A program made the position numbers and the translations under genes. From the NCBI RefSeq assembly GCF_001700435.1, contig NZ_LYPC01000028.1, positions 258,288-322,287 of the forward strand: 64,000 nucleotides of DNA, read 5' to 3'. Under the pieces are notes generated by a model. The model was not told where the DNA came from and searched no databases. It saw nothing but the letters and a program-made list of their open reading frames with translations. This document shows, one piece after another, positions 24,616-34,473 of the stretch (the first letter of the stretch is position 1; every line of letters starts with the position of its first letter). The stretch is from Paenibacillus pectinilyticus. GTDB lineage: Bacteria; Bacillota; Bacilli; Paenibacillales; NBRC-103111.

Positions 24616-27600
24616 TTAAAATTTAAATCTTTTCAAAAAGTTATAATATTTTTTCGCAGCATTATAAAGTCTTGGTTTATTTGTTAATCTTCTTTTAACG
24701 GCTTCTTTTAAACTATATCTATCATACCTAGCATAAAAATAGGCTTTATAAACCTTACTTCTTTTGGCAACTGGATCATTTACTACAGCATCTACATAGT
24801 TGCTAATTCCGCTAACATCACTGATACTATTATCACTACTAATTAGTTTATTAGACGAATTATAAGTGAAAAAAGCCTCTTCTTTATACAATTTATAAAC
24901 TTGATGGTTGAAGTAATTAATAAATTTCATCACTTCGTTATCGGAGTAGTCTATATCTTTGATTAAACTTTTACTATTCGTTGTACCTTCCAAATCCAGA
25001 TTGAATTTCAGAATATCTAACTCAAACTTCAAAGGAATTTTATTTTTACCAAATAAGGATTTATAATTCTGCTTAATTGTATAAATTAATTTTTGTACAT
25101 TTACATTACTAATATCAAAATTAAAATCAATATCGGTATTTTTGTCTTCTAATTTATATTTTTGCCTTTCATAAGCCTTCTCATAAATTTCCAAGATTTT
25201 TTTATTATATTGATTCATATCATAATGTTCTTCTGCAAGCTTTCTGCCAAGTTCCCCGCGCCTAGTTCTTTCATTTGGATCATCTATTAAGAACTTAATA
25301 GCTTCCATTAGTTTTTTTGAATTTTTATTTTCTACTAATACTCCGCAATCTGGTGTAAATGTAATAAAAGGCAGTGTCATGTTATCAAAAACAATAATCG
25401 GCCTAGAGCAAGCCATAGCTTCAATAGCCATAACACCAAATGTTTCAGCTTTTGTAGGCATTAAAAATATATCACAAATATTAAAGGCCATTATTATTTG
25501 CTCATCAACGATATTACCGAGTTCAATTATGTTATATTTTTTACTAATTGAAGATAAATTTCCAATTTCACTACATGTTACTAAAGTAATATTTTTATTC
25601 GGGTTTTCTAACAGTTCTAGAGCCTCTACAATAAACTCAATACCTTTAAAATGAACTTGCGAACGGAAGAATATTACAATATCATCTTCGGGTATTCCTA
25701 ATTCCTTTCTTGCCGATATTTTTGTTCCGTTATCTTTGAATTTATTTAAGTCTAGCCCAAATGGCAATATATGAACATTTTTAAAATGCTTAGTTATTGG
25801 GCTTTGTTTAATAAACTCTTCATTTAAATAACTTGTTGAAACAATTATATCAATATCCCATTCTTTATTAATTTTTTCTTTTTGCTTCCATAAATACCTA
25901 CAGTTATCTTCCTTAAATGGAAATAAAGTATCCAAATATTCACAACTTTCGCAGCCAGTTTGCCACTTTTTGCATTCATAGGGATGCACACATCTACCAG
26001 TGAAATTCCATGGATCGTGAATTGTGATCACCGTTGGTTTTTGGGCAAATAAGTGAGTTAAAAAGGGTAACGGAAGCTTAGTATTATGAATCATATGATA
26101 ATGAATAAAGTTTGATTGATTAAATACACTGCTGTTTAAAAGAAGCTCACCAATAATAGAAAACTGCGAATGTACAGACAAAACATTATCTTCGAAATTC
26201 CTGAAATTAATCTCAAGTTGCTCTATCTTACTGTTTTCATAGAATTTATAAACTTTTTTATTATCAGAGTATTTATAAGTTACGATTTGGTTAATTATAT
26301 GGTCCGTGTTGTTATTGATCGGTTCTATCATATCAAAACCGTTAAATCTTGCACCGTAGACATCCATATTATTGACTTCCAATATTTTCAATCTGAACTC
26401 ATTAGGCGTCAAATTAAATGCCTTTAAAAACTTAGAACTAATGATGTCTTTAGTGAAATTCGCTTTAAATGTTTTCTTTGCATTCTCCAAAATTTGAGAC
26501 GATGGGATGTCGGCTAATATTAGTTCCAATTGAGATTGAATTTCATTGACATTCAAACTATTAATTACATAGCCGCAATTATTATTTTCCAGAAAACTAG
26601 CAGGTGAACAATGGTCTGGCCCATGGACAACAGTGTGTATACCCGTATTAAGATAAGTTATTAGTTTACTTGGGAAGGATTCAATAGATATTTTTTTGAA
26701 AACTTCATCATTAGAAAAGAAGTACGGACAGTACAATAAATCACATTTAATTAATTCGATATCCAATTCACTTTGAGGTAGATAATTCATAAAAATAATA
26801 TTTTCAGATGAGTAATTACCAAAAATATTACCATGAATTTCTGAAACAAATTTGCCAAAGTATTTAAAAATAATATTTTTATTTCTAAATTTCCAATTCA
26901 TATTCTCTAATGCTTGAAGAAAACTTATAATTTCATCAGTACAATATATTTGTCCAGCCATTGCTATAATAATTTGATTCTGATCTCTTAATTTATTATC
27001 ATAAAGAAAATTATTTTCTTCATTAGAGACAGTTATATAATCACAATTCACTTGATATTTTGCTTTATAAATTTGGTTCATATTCTGAGATGCAGTAAAA
27101 CAAAAATAAGCATTATTAATAACAGTATCAAATAATTTTAATAAATCTTGTTTTTTTTCATCATTGAAATTTCTTTCTTTCATATACCATTCTATTGGAT
27201 CCATTATCTGCACGGTATAAGGTATTTTTGTTTTTTTGTAAACCTCGTCTAGTATTCTCAATATATTCTCACATTGAATATAGCACCATATCATCTTAAT
27301 ATCGTTATTTAATATAAATTCCACTGTATTATTTACGATAATTTCTATATTATTTAAATAATATTCCTTCTCGGTCTCATTAATATAATCATCATGTAAA
27401 TGATTAAGTATCCTATAATTCATTTGATTTATTACATATTGATCAAACTTTATATTAAGTCCTGGTGGGGGCATAAATACGCCATATAAATTTACTTTTT
27501 CATTAATTAATATTTCTGAAAGTTGATTTAAAAAAATGCCCCCTGAATAGTTAGTGCATGGTGGCACGTCTGTCAACAACAAAACGTCTTGTGAAAAATT

Positions 27601-27684
27601 AGTCACTGCATCCATTAGACAAGAGTGAGCATAAGCTGTAGCTTTATCATCAATAGATACCATTGGTTCAAATTGGTTTGTCAT
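24616..27684 (-). CDS. Two-domain glycosyltransferase (two GT-B units fused)
   Basis: 1022 residues, about 2.5 times a single glycosyltransferase. The first GT-B unit (about residues 1-440) has IIIAMAGQIYCTDEII and the donor-binding region VFKKISIESFPSKLITYLNT. The second (about 455-875) is GT4-like with HDPWNFTGRC, four Cys in a CxxxxxC...CxxC cluster (CVHPYECKKW, TGCESCEY) typical of this subgroup, and the Glu-x7-Glu motif AETFGVMAIEAMACSRP. The last 145 residues (FDISNVNVQKLIYTI onward) are unassigned. It overlaps the acyltransferase gene by 17 bases and is the last gene of the operon read from 36302. Two separate sugar additions by one polypeptide are likely. Confidence 0.85.
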   Translation of the reverse strand: MTNQFEPMVSIDDKATAYAHSCLMDAVTNFSQDVLLLTDVPPCTNYSGGIFLNQLSEILINEKVNLYGVFMPPPGLNIKFDQYVINQMNYRILNHLHDDYINETEKEYYLNNIEIIVNNTVEFILNNDIKMIWCYIQCENILRILDEVYKKTKIPYTVQIMDPIEWYMKERNFNDEKKQDLLKLFDTVINNAYFCFTASQNMNQIYKAKYQVNCDYITVSNEENNFLYDNKLRDQNQIIIAMAGQIYCTDEIISFLQALENMNWKFRNKNIIFKYFGKFVSEIHGNIFGNYSSENIIFMNYLPQSELDIELIKCDLLYCPYFFSNDEVFKKISIESFPSKLITYLNTGIHTVVHGPDHCSPASFLENNNCGYVINSLNVNEIQSQLELILADIPSSQILENAKKTFKANFTKDIISSKFLKAFNLTPNEFRLKILEVNNMDVYGARFNGFDMIEPINNNTDHIINQIVTYKYSDNKKVYKFYENSKIEQLEINFRNFEDNVLSVHSQFSIIGELLLNSSVFNQSNFIHYHMIHNTKLPLPFLTHLFAQKPTVITIHDPWNFTGRCVHPYECKKWQTGCESCEYLDTLFPFKEDNCRYLWKQKEKINKEWDIDIIVSTSYLNEEFIKQSPITKHFKNVHILPFGLDLNKFKDNGTKISARKELGIPEDDIVIFFRSQVHFKGIEFIVEALELLENPNKNITLVTCSEIGNLSSISKKYNIIELGNIVDEQIIMAFNICDIFLMPTKAETFGVMAIEAMACSRPIIVFDNMTLPFITFTPDCGVLVENKNSKKLMEAIKFLIDDPNERTRRGELGRKLAEEHYDMNQYNKKILEIYEKAYERQKYKLEDKNTDIDFNFDISNVNVQKLIYTIKQNYKSLFGKNKIPLKFELDILKFNLDLEGTTNSKSLIKDIDYSDNEVMKFINYFNHQVYKLYKEEAFFTYNSSNKLISSDNSISDVSGISNYVDAVVNDPVAKRSKVYKAYFYARYDRYSLKEAVKRRLTNKPRLYNAAKKYYNFLKRFKF

Positions 27685-28741
27685 TGTTTTTCATTCCGTT
27701 TCTATACTTGATATGAGTATTTAATTGCAAATAAAACCTAATAAAAAATTTCCCCAAATGATATCTAACTGACTCTGTAAAGATTGAAAACACAAAAACC
27801 ATTAATATATACGATATATCATATAAAAAATAGTTCGGTTTTTTTAACATTGCAACAAAAGGTAAATTTTTTTGTAAAACTGTAATATAGTAAACATGAA
27901 TTATATAAGCGCCAAATGTTAGTTTTCCTATATAATTGATTATCTTATTTTCAATATTTATTTGTATAAAAAATATAAATAACAGTATGCTTAGCAAAAT
28001 GAAAACAATATTGGAGTAATCCATAATTCTCAAATCGCTTAATTTAAGTTGATTCAGGTATGCAATAAAGGTTATACAAGCAACTATTAAGATATAGAGA
28101 GTTACTGCATAATATTTATTAAATTTGAAGCCATACTTATTTAAGTATGCACCGATCATGTATAGACAAGTAAACAAAATTATTCTATTACCTGATAAAA
28201 TTTGAAATAAACCTAACCCTGTAATACTAATAAAAGATGCTGCAAAAGATGCGTATCCTATCAATATTAATGTTAATATAAGATGCTGTTTTCTATTAAT
28301 TACATTGATTAGTTTGTTTAAATATGGTACAAGAAATGAAAAAAAACACAACACAATAATATACCATAAATGATAAAAATGTCCTACCCCACTACAAAAA
28401 TCTTTAATCATAACTATAGGATTATGTTGACCTTGTGACCAGTATAATTGACCATACATCGGAATGTATAAAATGAACGGGGCAAAGATATTAGTTAAAT
28501 ATTTCTTTACACTAACATTTTTCTGTGCAAGTAAATAACCCGTTATCAGCACAAAACAATTAACCGCAATATTACTAAAAATACGCATAAACATTGCATA
28601 ACTATAGTTAAATCCCCAAAAAGTATAAGTATCTTGTATTGAAAGTCCCACAGATGTAACATGTATACAAATTACCAAATAAAATAATACTATTCTCAAC
28701 AACTCTATGTTAGATTTTCTGGATTTAGTGGTAAAATTCAT
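27668..28741 (-). CDS. Acyltransferase family 3 membrane protein
   Basis: 357 residues with about ten membrane helices. The N-terminus NIELLRIVLFYLVICIHVTS carries the R...H arrangement typical of acyltransferase 3 (OafA-like) enzymes, with the conserved His in helix 1. These add acetyl or similar groups to surface polysaccharide. AGGAG eight bases before ATG supports the start. It lies in the middle of the polysaccharide operon between two glycosyltransferases. Confidence 0.88.
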   Translation of the reverse strand: MNFTTKSRKSNIELLRIVLFYLVICIHVTSVGLSIQDTYTFWGFNYSYAMFMRIFSNIAVNCFVLITGYLLAQKNVSVKKYLTNIFAPFILYIPMYGQLYWSQGQHNPIVMIKDFCSGVGHFYHLWYIIVLCFFSFLVPYLNKLINVINRKQHLILTLILIGYASFAASFISITGLGLFQILSGNRIILFTCLYMIGAYLNKYGFKFNKYYAVTLYILIVACITFIAYLNQLKLSDLRIMDYSNIVFILLSILLFIFFIQINIENKIINYIGKLTFGAYIIHVYYITVLQKNLPFVAMLKKPNYFLYDISYILMVFVFSIFTESVRYHLGKFFIRFYLQLNTHIKYRNGMKNNDKPI

Positions 28742-28762
28742 GTAACAGTCTCCTAAAAAACG

Positions 28763-29863
28763 TCATTCTCCTCTATAAATAGAATACAGAGTACTGGAAA
28801 ATGTAGAGTGAGCTTCCTCTAACTTGTTTCTATTTTCATCCGATATAGTACGGCACAACTCTTCGTCGTTCAACAGCATAAATATATATTCAGTATATTG
28901 AACTTTATTCGCTGCCACAAACCCCAAATAATTGCCTTCTATTAAATCACGATGACTTTCAATATCACTAGCCACTACAGGTAGCCCCACCGCAAATGCC
29001 TCTAATACTGAATATGGTAGCCCTTCCCACTTTGATGTCTGAAGAAAGACTTTTGATTCTTGTAGACATTCAATTGTCCTAGCATTTGAAAGCCACCCTG
29101 TAAAATTTATATTCGTATTTAATGCGCGATTTAGCTCCTCACACTCTTCTCTTAGAGAACCATCGCCAATCCAAACCGCTTTTATTGTTGGATCAATTTG
29201 CTTAAGTTGTGTAACAATTTCAATAAATAATTTAGGGTCTTTTTGGTGTTCCAATCGACCGACACCAATGATTTGCTTATTTCGAAAATAACTTTCTTTC
29301 TTATTTTGTAATTGAATTACTTTCATACAATTCTCTACTAGAAACAATTTTCGAAAAGGACTTAATTTTTGAGCATACCTATATTCACTTTTAGAACATG
29401 CAATAATTTGGCCATTTATTTGAGATAGTATAAATTCCGCTAGCCAATATATAGCTCTTACCATCTTTACCTTGTTAGTCATTAAAAAACTATATCCATG
29501 TGGGGTGTAATATACTCTTACTTTCGGGAAAAATAACGTAACTGTTCTCCCAATAAATCCTGCTATTGAAGAATGTAGATGTATTGTATCAGGTTTAATA
29601 TCACTAATTTTTACATACAAAGATTTGATACTTTGAACAAATTCATGCCTAAAGCTGATATTCACCTCAATTAACGTGACTGATGATGGAAATTGTTTAT
29701 CCAAATCTATTGGCGTTCCCTCTCTATTTGGAGAATAGATAATATAATGTTCTATACCACCCCAACTGTTGGCACAAACCACTTCTTGAAGATACTTCAA
29801 AACTCCAGAAGCCATTGTTTCTGTAATATGCAATACTCTCTTCTTATCACTTCTCATTTTCAT
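28763..29863 (-). CDS. GT4 family glycosyltransferase
   Basis: 366 residues, GT-B fold. The N-domain opens KRVLHITETMASGVLKYLQE with acceptor-side motif HLHSSIAGFIGR. The C-domain has IIGVGRLEHQKDPKLFIEI and the Glu-x7-Glu motif KWEGLPYSVLEAFAVGLPVV. It resembles EpsD/EpsF-type exopolysaccharide enzymes. The start ATG overlaps the stop of the upstream ABC ATPase (ATGA), showing tight operon coupling. Confidence 0.92.
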   Translation of the reverse strand: MKMRSDKKRVLHITETMASGVLKYLQEVVCANSWGGIEHYIIYSPNREGTPIDLDKQFPSSVTLIEVNISFRHEFVQSIKSLYVKISDIKPDTIHLHSSIAGFIGRTVTLFFPKVRVYYTPHGYSFLMTNKVKMVRAIYWLAEFILSQINGQIIACSKSEYRYAQKLSPFRKLFLVENCMKVIQLQNKKESYFRNKQIIGVGRLEHQKDPKLFIEIVTQLKQIDPTIKAVWIGDGSLREECEELNRALNTNINFTGWLSNARTIECLQESKVFLQTSKWEGLPYSVLEAFAVGLPVVASDIESHRDLIEGNYLGFVAANKVQYTEYIFMLLNDEELCRTISDENRNKLEEAHSTFSSTLYSIYRGE

Positions 29864-30597
29864 TCCACACTAGTCATATACTCATTACAAACTGCTTCAG
29901 CTGGACCAACATTAATTAATTGCCCTTTTCTCAACCATGCAGCCTGAGTACAAATCGCTTTCACAGAGTTAATTGAATGCGAGACAAGTATAACAGTTGC
30001 ACCATTACTCATTATTTCTTCCATTCTTTTCTCACACTTTGCTTGAAACTTATGATCACCAACACCTAGTATTTCATCCGCAATTAAAATATCCGGTTTA
30101 CTTATAGTAGCAATTGAAAAACCCAATCTAGCTATCATACCTGAGGAAAAATTTTTGATAGGGACATCAATAAAATCCCACAACTCAGCAAAATCCATAA
30201 TTTCATCAAACTTTTCTTTCATCTCAGCCCTGCTGTAGCCAAGAATAGCACCGTTCAAGAAAATGTTTTCCTTAGCTGTCAATTCGAAATCAAAACCAGC
30301 TCCAAGCTCGATCAGTGGAGCCACTGAACCATAAACAGATAGATTCCCTGTAGTCGGCTTTAAAACTCCAGCAATAATTTTAAGAAGAGTGCTTTTGCCA
30401 CTGCCATTTAAGCCAACAATACCCATTGACTCTCCTCTTTTTATATTAAATGAAATATTTCTCAATGCCCAAAATTCCTCAAAAGTCAACTTTCCTTTTA
30501 CAAAGCGAACAAAATACTCCTTAATGTTATCTACTTTTTCACGGCTTAAATTAAATAACATGGAGACATCATTGATTTCAACTATATTATCTGACAA
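29860..30597 (-). CDS. Polysaccharide ABC exporter ATP-binding subunit (Wzt/TagH type)
   Basis: 245 residues. Walker A GLNGSGKSTLLKI, signature NFSSGMIARLGFSIA, Walker B ILIADEILGVGDHKF, with a Glu after the Asp as in active ATPases. The N-terminal KEYFVRFVKGKLTFEEFWALRN stretch and the absence of a C-terminal carbohydrate-binding domain match the TagH/short Wzt class. It works with the permease encoded just upstream to export a finished lipid-linked polymer. The start is a TTG at 30597 after GGAGGAATT. Confidence 0.93.
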   Translation of the reverse strand: MSDNIVEINDVSMLFNLSREKVDNIKEYFVRFVKGKLTFEEFWALRNISFNIKRGESMGIVGLNGSGKSTLLKIIAGVLKPTTGNLSVYGSVAPLIELGAGFDFELTAKENIFLNGAILGYSRAEMKEKFDEIMDFAELWDFIDVPIKNFSSGMIARLGFSIATISKPDILIADEILGVGDHKFQAKCEKRMEEIMSNGATVILVSHSINSVKAICTQAAWLRKGQLINVGPAEAVCNEYMTSVE

Positions 30598-30623
30598 AAT
30601 AATTCCTCCAAAAAACTCAATAT

Positions 30624-31409
30624 TTAAACATGTAATATGAATTTATTCTGACATTTATAAAAAGTAAACAAACCAACAATCATAGATAAAATTCCTATTG
30701 AGAAGCATAACAAATTGTCAACAAACCCCGGAAAATTACCATTAATCATGATCTCACGAAAAAAATTAATAAAATAATACATTGGGTTATATTTAAATAT
30801 CCATTTGTAGTGATCAGAAATAATAGATGCTGGATAGAAGATTGGTGTCATGTATGTCCATAGCAGAGTTAACACGCCATATAAATGGCTTATATCTCTA
30901 AAAAAAACTGTTACTGCAGATAAAATTAGACCTAAGCCAGTGGTAAATAAGATCAAGTAAACAATAGGAATAAAGAATAATAAAACAGTAGCATTAATTG
31001 GAGCACCATCAAAAACCATTACTAATAATAATGCAACAAATGCAAATCCTAAATTCACTAAACTCGACAGCACTCTAGACAAAGGGAACAAATATTTAGG
31101 AATATACACCTTTTTAATTAGGCTAGCATTTGAAATTATTGACATAAGCGCTTGTGATGTAGACTCAGAATGGAAATTAAATAAGATGCTTCCCGTTAGA
31201 AAATATACTGGAAAATGTGGAATATTAGATTTGAAAAGTGATGAAAAGACTATTGTCATTACTGTCATCATCATTAATGGATTTAATAATGTCCATAGTA
31301 AACCTAATACAGATTTTCTATAGCGAACCTTTATATCTCTAACTACTAGTTCAAACAATAAGTTTTTGTACTTAACAAAACCAATAAACATTACAAATAA
31401 TTTATTCAT
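30624..31409 (-). CDS. Polysaccharide ABC exporter permease (Wzm/TagG type)
   Basis: About 261 residues with six membrane helices of the ABC-2 type. VRDIKVRYRKSVLGLLWTLLNPLMMM is the signature stretch of Wzm/TagG permeases, here shown in the region from residue 27 onward. The longest frame starts at 31433. The ATG at 31409, after AAGGGG, gives the usual short cytoplasmic N-terminus and overlaps the previous gene by eight bases. With the ATPase it forms the exporter of this locus. Confidence 0.92.
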   Translation of the reverse strand: MNKLFVMFIGFVKYKNLLFELVVRDIKVRYRKSVLGLLWTLLNPLMMMTVMTIVFSSLFKSNIPHFPVYFLTGSILFNFHSESTSQALMSIISNASLIKKVYIPKYLFPLSRVLSSLVNLGFAFVALLLVMVFDGAPINATVLLFFIPIVYLILFTTGLGLILSAVTVFFRDISHLYGVLTLLWTYMTPIFYPASIISDHYKWIFKYNPMYYFINFFREIMINGNFPGFVDNLLCFSIGILSMIVGLFTFYKCQNKFILHV

Positions 31410-32253
31410 AATCATACAACCCCTTATGCTCATTTACCCATAAAGCCATTTCTTTGATCATTTCGGGGTAAGTTGGAATAACATATTTAAAATCTGTACG
31501 TGTGTTAATTAGCGTTTTATCAACTACATAACTATCGTAAGGCATGATTCCTACATTATGCTTATTGAATTCCTTTTGAAACAAGCATAATAAATCGAAT
31601 TTGTTAATCTTACCGTTTGTTGTGAAGTGATAAAGCCCGGACAAGTCCTGCTGAATTGCCGCGTCTATCGCTTTGGAAAGTTCAATTGTCGTAACCCCAT
31701 TCCAGAGGGCTTTAGTATACCCATTCGTTGCCCCTTGTTGCTTCATAAACCAGTTAAACAAGCCAGTACCATTCAAATCGGTGTCTGGTCCGATGATGGA
31801 CATACGGAATGTGAGATCTTTTTCATTAACAACTTCACCTAATGCTTTAGAACGGTCATACATGGTCATTCCATCGGGCAATGAATCTTCTTCATAGCCT
31901 CCCTTTGTTCCAGAGAAAACACAATCTGTGCTCAAATGTATGACCTTGATTTGGCTATCCTTAAATTGCTGTTCTAATTTGCGAGGAAGATATGCATTTA
32001 ATTGAATGGCTATATCCGGGCGAGCATCCGCTTCTCTTTGCAAAATACCAATCGAATTTATAACTACATCAGGTTTAATTTCTTCAAGCCAATTAATTAA
32101 ACTTACGAAATCATTCGCATCAATTCGGGCATTCTTCTCAGAAATAGCAATGCTTCTGGACATTCGATAAACATCATATCCTTGTTCTTCAAGAAATAAA
32201 GCAATAACATGTCCGGCCATGCCTGTAGCACCGAGTACAGCAATCTTTTTCAT
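31402..32253 (-). CDS. RmlD-like NAD(P)-dependent sugar nucleotide reductase
   Basis: 283 residues, SDR fold. The NAD(P) motif is KIAVLGATGMAGHVI, the active site has STDCVFSG and YDRSKALGE (YxxxK). It follows genes for a CapE-type 4,6-dehydratase/5-epimerase and a WecB-type 2-epimerase, so it should be the reductase of a UDP-GlcNAc-derived L-sugar pathway. CapF and WbjC of L-FucNAc pathways carry an extra C-terminal cupin domain (about 370 residues); this protein lacks it, more like the reductase of the UDP-L-RhaNAc/L-QuiNAc route. Start by AAAGGA before a double ATG (32256/32253). Confidence 0.87.
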   Translation of the reverse strand: MKKIAVLGATGMAGHVIALFLEEQGYDVYRMSRSIAISEKNARIDANDFVSLINWLEEIKPDVVINSIGILQREADARPDIAIQLNAYLPRKLEQQFKDSQIKVIHLSTDCVFSGTKGGYEEDSLPDGMTMYDRSKALGEVVNEKDLTFRMSIIGPDTDLNGTGLFNWFMKQQGATNGYTKALWNGVTTIELSKAIDAAIQQDLSGLYHFTTNGKINKFDLLCLFQKEFNKHNVGIMPYDSYVVDKTLINTRTDFKYVIPTYPEMIKEMALWVNEHKGLYDYE

Positions 32254-32269
32254 CATAATCTTCCTTTTA

Positions 32270-33391
32270 CTAGTCTTTTTTCCAAACCGTTCGATTAACA
32301 TAATCTGTATAACTAAGGATAATTCTCACAACTTTTTTGGATACATTATCAGTGTCATAGTCCGAAACAGTTTTAAATGGCTGTTTATTTTCAGTATACT
32401 GAGAAACCACAAGATTAATGGCATCCAATACATTACTTTTCTTTAAACCGGACATTACAAGCGTGCCTTCATCCATTCCCTCTGGTCGCTCATGTGCTTG
32501 TCTTATAGTAATCGCAGGGAAATGCAGAATTGAAGACTCCTCTGTAATTGTGCCGCTATCTGAAATTACACAAAAAGCATTCTGCTGAAGCTTGATATAA
32601 TCAGCAAATCCTAAAGGTTTCATTAATTCAACTAAACTATTGAAATTAAAATTTCCTCGTTCAATCAATTTTTGCGTTCTCGGATGAGTTGATACGATAA
32701 TTCTTTTCGAATAAGTCTCAGCGATGGCATTAAGAGAGTCGACTAAATCCCTAACATTCGTCGGAGAATCAATATTCTCTTCACGGTGAGCGCTAACAAC
32801 AAAATAATCACTTTTAGCGAGCTTTAATCGTGTCAGTACATCACTGTTGATTATTTTATCGGCTTGTCTTTCCAACACTTCTTTCATACTTGAGCCAGTT
32901 TTAATAATTGTTTCAGGTCTAATTCCTTCATCAATTAAATATCGGCGTGCATGTTCTGTTAATGTCATATTAATATCGCTTAACTGATCAACAATTTTTC
33001 GATTGATTTCCTCAGGCACTCTTTGATCAAAGCAACGATTACCAGCTTCCATATGAAATATAGGTATTTTGTTTCTTTTAGCTGAAATTACTGATAAGCA
33101 AGAATTCGTATCGCCATACAGTAGAACAGCATCTGGATTAATTTTCTTAAATAGTTCATCTGTTTTAATAATAACGTTACCAATCGTCTCAGCTGCAGTG
33201 TTACCCACAGCTTCAAGAAAAATATCAGGTTTCCGAATCCCCATGCCTGTAAAAAATATTTCATTTAATTCGTAGTCATAATTTTGTCCAGTGTGGACTA
33301 GAATGTGCTCTGTATATTTATCCAGCTCTTCAATTACGCAGCTTAGCTTAATAATTTCTGGACGTGTTCCAACAATAGTCATAACCTTCAT
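32270..33391 (-). CDS. UDP-N-acetylglucosamine 2-epimerase family (WecB/CapG/WbvD type)
   Basis: 373 residues, GT-B-like epimerase fold. N-terminus KVMTIVGTRPEIIKLSCVI, then HTGQNYDYELNEIF, LLYGDTNSCLSVISA, FHMEAGNRCFDQRVPEE, and the UDP-binding SDSGTITEESSILHFPA. All are WecB hallmarks. In CapE/F/G and WbvB/R/D pathways this enzyme performs the last 2-epimerisation. The start ATG at 33391 lies one base after the TAA of capE-like, so they are coupled. The open frame begins six codons earlier. Confidence 0.93.
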   Translation of the reverse strand: MKVMTIVGTRPEIIKLSCVIEELDKYTEHILVHTGQNYDYELNEIFFTGMGIRKPDIFLEAVGNTAAETIGNVIIKTDELFKKINPDAVLLYGDTNSCLSVISAKRNKIPIFHMEAGNRCFDQRVPEEINRKIVDQLSDINMTLTEHARRYLIDEGIRPETIIKTGSSMKEVLERQADKIINSDVLTRLKLAKSDYFVVSAHREENIDSPTNVRDLVDSLNAIAETYSKRIIVSTHPRTQKLIERGNFNFNSLVELMKPLGFADYIKLQQNAFCVISDSGTITEESSILHFPAITIRQAHERPEGMDEGTLVMSGLKKSNVLDAINLVVSQYTENKQPFKTVSDYDTDNVSKKVVRIILSYTDYVNRTVWKKD

Positions 33392-33392
33392 A

Positions 33393-34424
33393 TTAATAAC
33401 CCTCACCATATGATTTGGTTTTTAGTTCATTCTGTATATAATCTAGTTTCTTAAGCATATCGACCATATGATCTTTATTTAACCTTTCAGTATTGTGAGA
33501 ATTGTAGTCTTCTGCTTCTGTAATTATTTTTTCTCCGTCCACAAAAAACTTGCCGTAATTTAAGTCACGATCATCCATTGGAACCATGTAGTATCGACCT
33601 AAATCAGATGCTTTTACATTTTCTTCTCGAGTTAGGAGAGTCTCGTATACTTTTTCACCATGGCGTGTTCCAATACAAGTAATGTCGGCGTTAATATCGA
33701 ATACTTCACGCATAGCCTCTGCCAATACTTCGATTGTGGCAGCCGGGGCTTTTTGTATAAAAAGCTCCCCTCCTTTAGCATGTTCAAAGGCAAACAAAAC
33801 CAAATCTATTGCATCATCTAGTGACATCATAAATCTTGTCATGTTAGGATCAGTAATTGTTAAAGACTGCCCCGTTTTCAGTTGCTTGGTGAAAAGTGGA
33901 ATAACTGATCCGCGAGACGCCATTACATTGCCATATCGCGTGACGGAAATAACCGTGTTATGATTTGTTCCCATTCTGGCCTTAGAAACAGCTAACTTCT
34001 CCATCATAGCTTTAGACATTCCCATAGCATTTATTGGATATACTGCTTTATCAGTAGAAAGGCATATAACTTTTTTTACTTGATTAGCGATTGCAGCATT
34101 TAGAACATTTTCGGTTCCAAGTACGTTTGTTCGAACAGCTTCCAAGGGAAAGAACTCGCAGGAAGGCACCTGCTTTAGGGCTGCTGCGTGAAAAACGTAA
34201 TCAACGCCGCCCATAGCTGCTGATATGCTTGAATATTCACGAACATCCCCAACATAGAATTTTATTTTCGGATTCTTATATTCATTTCGAAGATCGTCCT
34301 GTTTCTTCTCATCACGAGAAAATATACGAATTTCCTTAATATCACTGTTTAAAAACCGTCGTAGGACGGCATTACCAAAAGAACCTGTACCACCAGTAAT
34401 AAGTAACGTTTTATCTTTAAACAT
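33393..34424 (-). CDS. capE: CapE/FnlA/WbvB-type UDP-GlcNAc 4,6-dehydratase/5-epimerase
   Basis: 343 residues. Extended SDR fold with TLLITGGTGSFGNAVLRRFL, the FHAAALKQVPSCEFFPLEAV region typical of CapE/FlaA1 proteins, Met in place of Tyr in the catalytic site region (INAMGMSKAMMEKL), and GTRHGEKVYETLLTREEN. It converts UDP-GlcNAc to a UDP-4-keto-6-deoxy-hexosamine and starts the pathway completed by the next two genes. AGGAGTG upstream of the ATG supports the start. Product L-FucNAc or L-QuiNAc/RhaNAc cannot be decided from this gene alone. Confidence 0.92.
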   Translation of the reverse strand: MFKDKTLLITGGTGSFGNAVLRRFLNSDIKEIRIFSRDEKKQDDLRNEYKNPKIKFYVGDVREYSSISAAMGGVDYVFHAAALKQVPSCEFFPLEAVRTNVLGTENVLNAAIANQVKKVICLSTDKAVYPINAMGMSKAMMEKLAVSKARMGTNHNTVISVTRYGNVMASRGSVIPLFTKQLKTGQSLTITDPNMTRFMMSLDDAIDLVLFAFEHAKGGELFIQKAPAATIEVLAEAMREVFDINADITCIGTRHGEKVYETLLTREENVKASDLGRYYMVPMDDRDLNYGKFFVDGEKIITEAEDYNSHNTERLNKDHMVDMLKKLDYIQNELKTKSYGEGY

Positions 34425-34473
34425 TTTCTCACTCCTAAATTCTAATCTTAATCAGTGTTGAAATTGACTTGAG

